DNA from: Flammeovirga aprica JL-4
Lineage (GTDB): Bacteria > Bacteroidota > Bacteroidia > Cytophagales > Flammeovirgaceae
DNA: 63,417 bases
NCBI RefSeq assembly: GCF_012844305.1
Contig: NZ_JABANE010000055.1
Coordinates: 1-63,417, forward strand
Direction of reading: 5' to 3'
Part shown: positions 62,841 through 63,417 of the stretch, piece by piece
How positions within the stretch are numbered: the first letter of the stretch is position 1
Layout: each line of letters begins with the position of its first letter
Position numbers and translations under genes: made by a program
Notes under the pieces: generated by a model
The model's database searches: none
What the model was told of the DNA's origin: nothing
Seen by the model: the letters and a program-made list of their open reading frames with translations, nothing else

Positions 62841-63053
62841 TTTTATTGTAATCAACTAAGATTCTCCCATTAAAAATAGTTTTTATTTTACATTGAATTC
62901 CCTCTAAAAACCTAATAGAAATAACCTCAAATACAATAAAAAATGCTGTACATGATAAGAAACTATAAAGAATTACTTATTAATTATCTTGGATTCAAAA
63001 TTTATTAAGTGTATATTATACAATATCACAAACTTATACTTAACCCCTATTTT

Positions 63054-63236
63054 ATGATTCAACAAGTCAATACGTTCATGTCTAATGTTCTTTTTTTATT
63101 ATTGTTTTCTTTTTTTGTAGAATACATAGTCATTGAAGGCAGTGGACTTACCCTTTCAAGCTTTACAATCAGAGCCTTAATCTTTTCAGCAATTTACGGT
63201 GCACTCCACCTCTCCTCCTTAAAAAAGTTTTTATAA
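63054..63236 (+). CDS. Small hydrophobic protein, unknown
   Basis: 60 residues from ATG 63054; a GTG at 63009 would add 15 residues. Two likely membrane segments: SNVLFLLLFSFFVEYIVI and FTIRALIFSAIYGALHLSSL. No family recognised. It sits between the operon terminator and an insertion-sequence fragment and could be a chance frame; the hydrophobic pattern and ATG make a small membrane protein possible. Confidence 0.35.
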   Translation: MIQQVNTFMSNVLFLLLFSFFVEYIVIEGSGLTLSSFTIRALIFSAIYGALHLSSLKKFL

Positions 63237-63252
63237 AAATAGGTATATAAAC

Positions 63253-63417
63253 TTACGTCACCCAATCACAAAGCTGTTTTTGGGTGACATGAATTGAAGA
63301 AACCATCCGTTCCACTAATTTTTTGAAAATCGTTTTCCGATATACCCTTCTATTAAATCGAAAATGAAATTCATCTAAATATCGTTGGATATATTGATCA
63401 CTGACATGGTGATGAAT
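63253..63417 (-). mobile_element. 3' end of an IS1595-family (ISXO2-like) transposase, cut by the window edge
   Basis: The last 54 codons of a gene running off the right edge, read on the minus strand. The peptide has HHHVSDQYIQRYLDEFHFRFNRR near its start, which is the C-terminal signature of ISXO2-like DDE transposases, and then FKKLVERMVSS before the stop codon at 63253-63255. Whether the element is intact cannot be told. Its left end should lie between about 63237 and 63253; I could not identify an inverted repeat without the other end. Confidence 0.75.

Noticed and set aside
1..63417. CRISPR arrays
   Set aside because: No regularly spaced direct repeats of CRISPR length were found; the short repeats seen are dispersed palindromes.

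Overview
The window looks like chromosomal DNA of a member of the Bacteroidota, probably a marine Cytophagia (a Flammeovirga-like organism is my guess, not something I could search for). The basis is low GC, almost no Shine-Dalgarno sequences, many promoters with the Bacteroidota -7 box TAnnTTTG, and family content: TonB receptor with lipoprotein partner, DUF5916, DUF2480, DUF5723 and DUF4112 proteins, and many signal peptides ending in AQ. Most of it is ordinary core chromosome.

Layout. 1-550 is gene-free and carries three near-identical strong promoters pointing left off the edge, probably for a stable-RNA or other very highly expressed operon. 0.5-9.5 kb: a GNAT acetyltransferase, an outer-membrane protein, a DUF4112 protein, an overlapping RloA/RloB pair (defence-type ATPase plus TOPRIM-like partner), miaB, a DUF5916 surface protein and an unknown exported protein. 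9.8-12.9 kb: a RavA/ViaA-like MoxR ATPase and VWA pair. 13-16 kb: a GH73 glucosaminidase, an exported metallo-beta-lactamase-fold hydrolase behind two operator-like palindromes, and a small exported protein. 15.9-17.5 kb: rnpA, a structured RNA segment, a 40-codon gene, rpmH, and then a dense same-strand cluster of DnaA-box-like sites that I propose as a candidate replication origin. 17.3-29.4 kb: arylamine N-acetyltransferase, LysE exporter, three tandem deoxynucleoside kinases, lpdA, a porin-like protein, DUF2480, a FemAB-like protein, an EnvC-like murein hydrolase activator and a small exported helical protein. 29.5-42.8 kb: a large lipoprotein, a degenerate 3-hydroxyacyl-CoA dehydrogenase, gatC, an acyltransferase, uvrA-phosphatase-scpA, a bacterial spondin-domain lipoprotein, a glycine-zipper protein, an MscS channel and a CtpA protease. 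43-52.3 kb: a DUF5723 outer-membrane protein, a 1050-residue repeat protein and a TonB receptor/lipoprotein pair.

52.9-62.8 kb is the most distinctive region: three TerD proteins, four TerY-type VWA proteins, a PP2C phosphatase with an Ig-like domain, an atypical protein kinase with a zinc ribbon, and a Ca2+/cation antiporter. Tight spacing from the first terY to the antiporter suggests one transcript of seven genes. The TerY-phosphatase-kinase triad is a known genomic association. The conserved C-terminal tails of three TerY paralogues, the He_PIG-PP2C fusion, the non-canonical kinase and the linked antiporter are the parts that look least described. The window ends in the tail of an IS1595-type transposase.

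Two families of short intergenic palindromes recur: a hairpin of the type GGGCAGAC-N6-GTCTGCCC-CTACG (two copies), and an inverted-repeat element with ends like AGTACTAGGACAAAAG (four copies, two of them degenerate).
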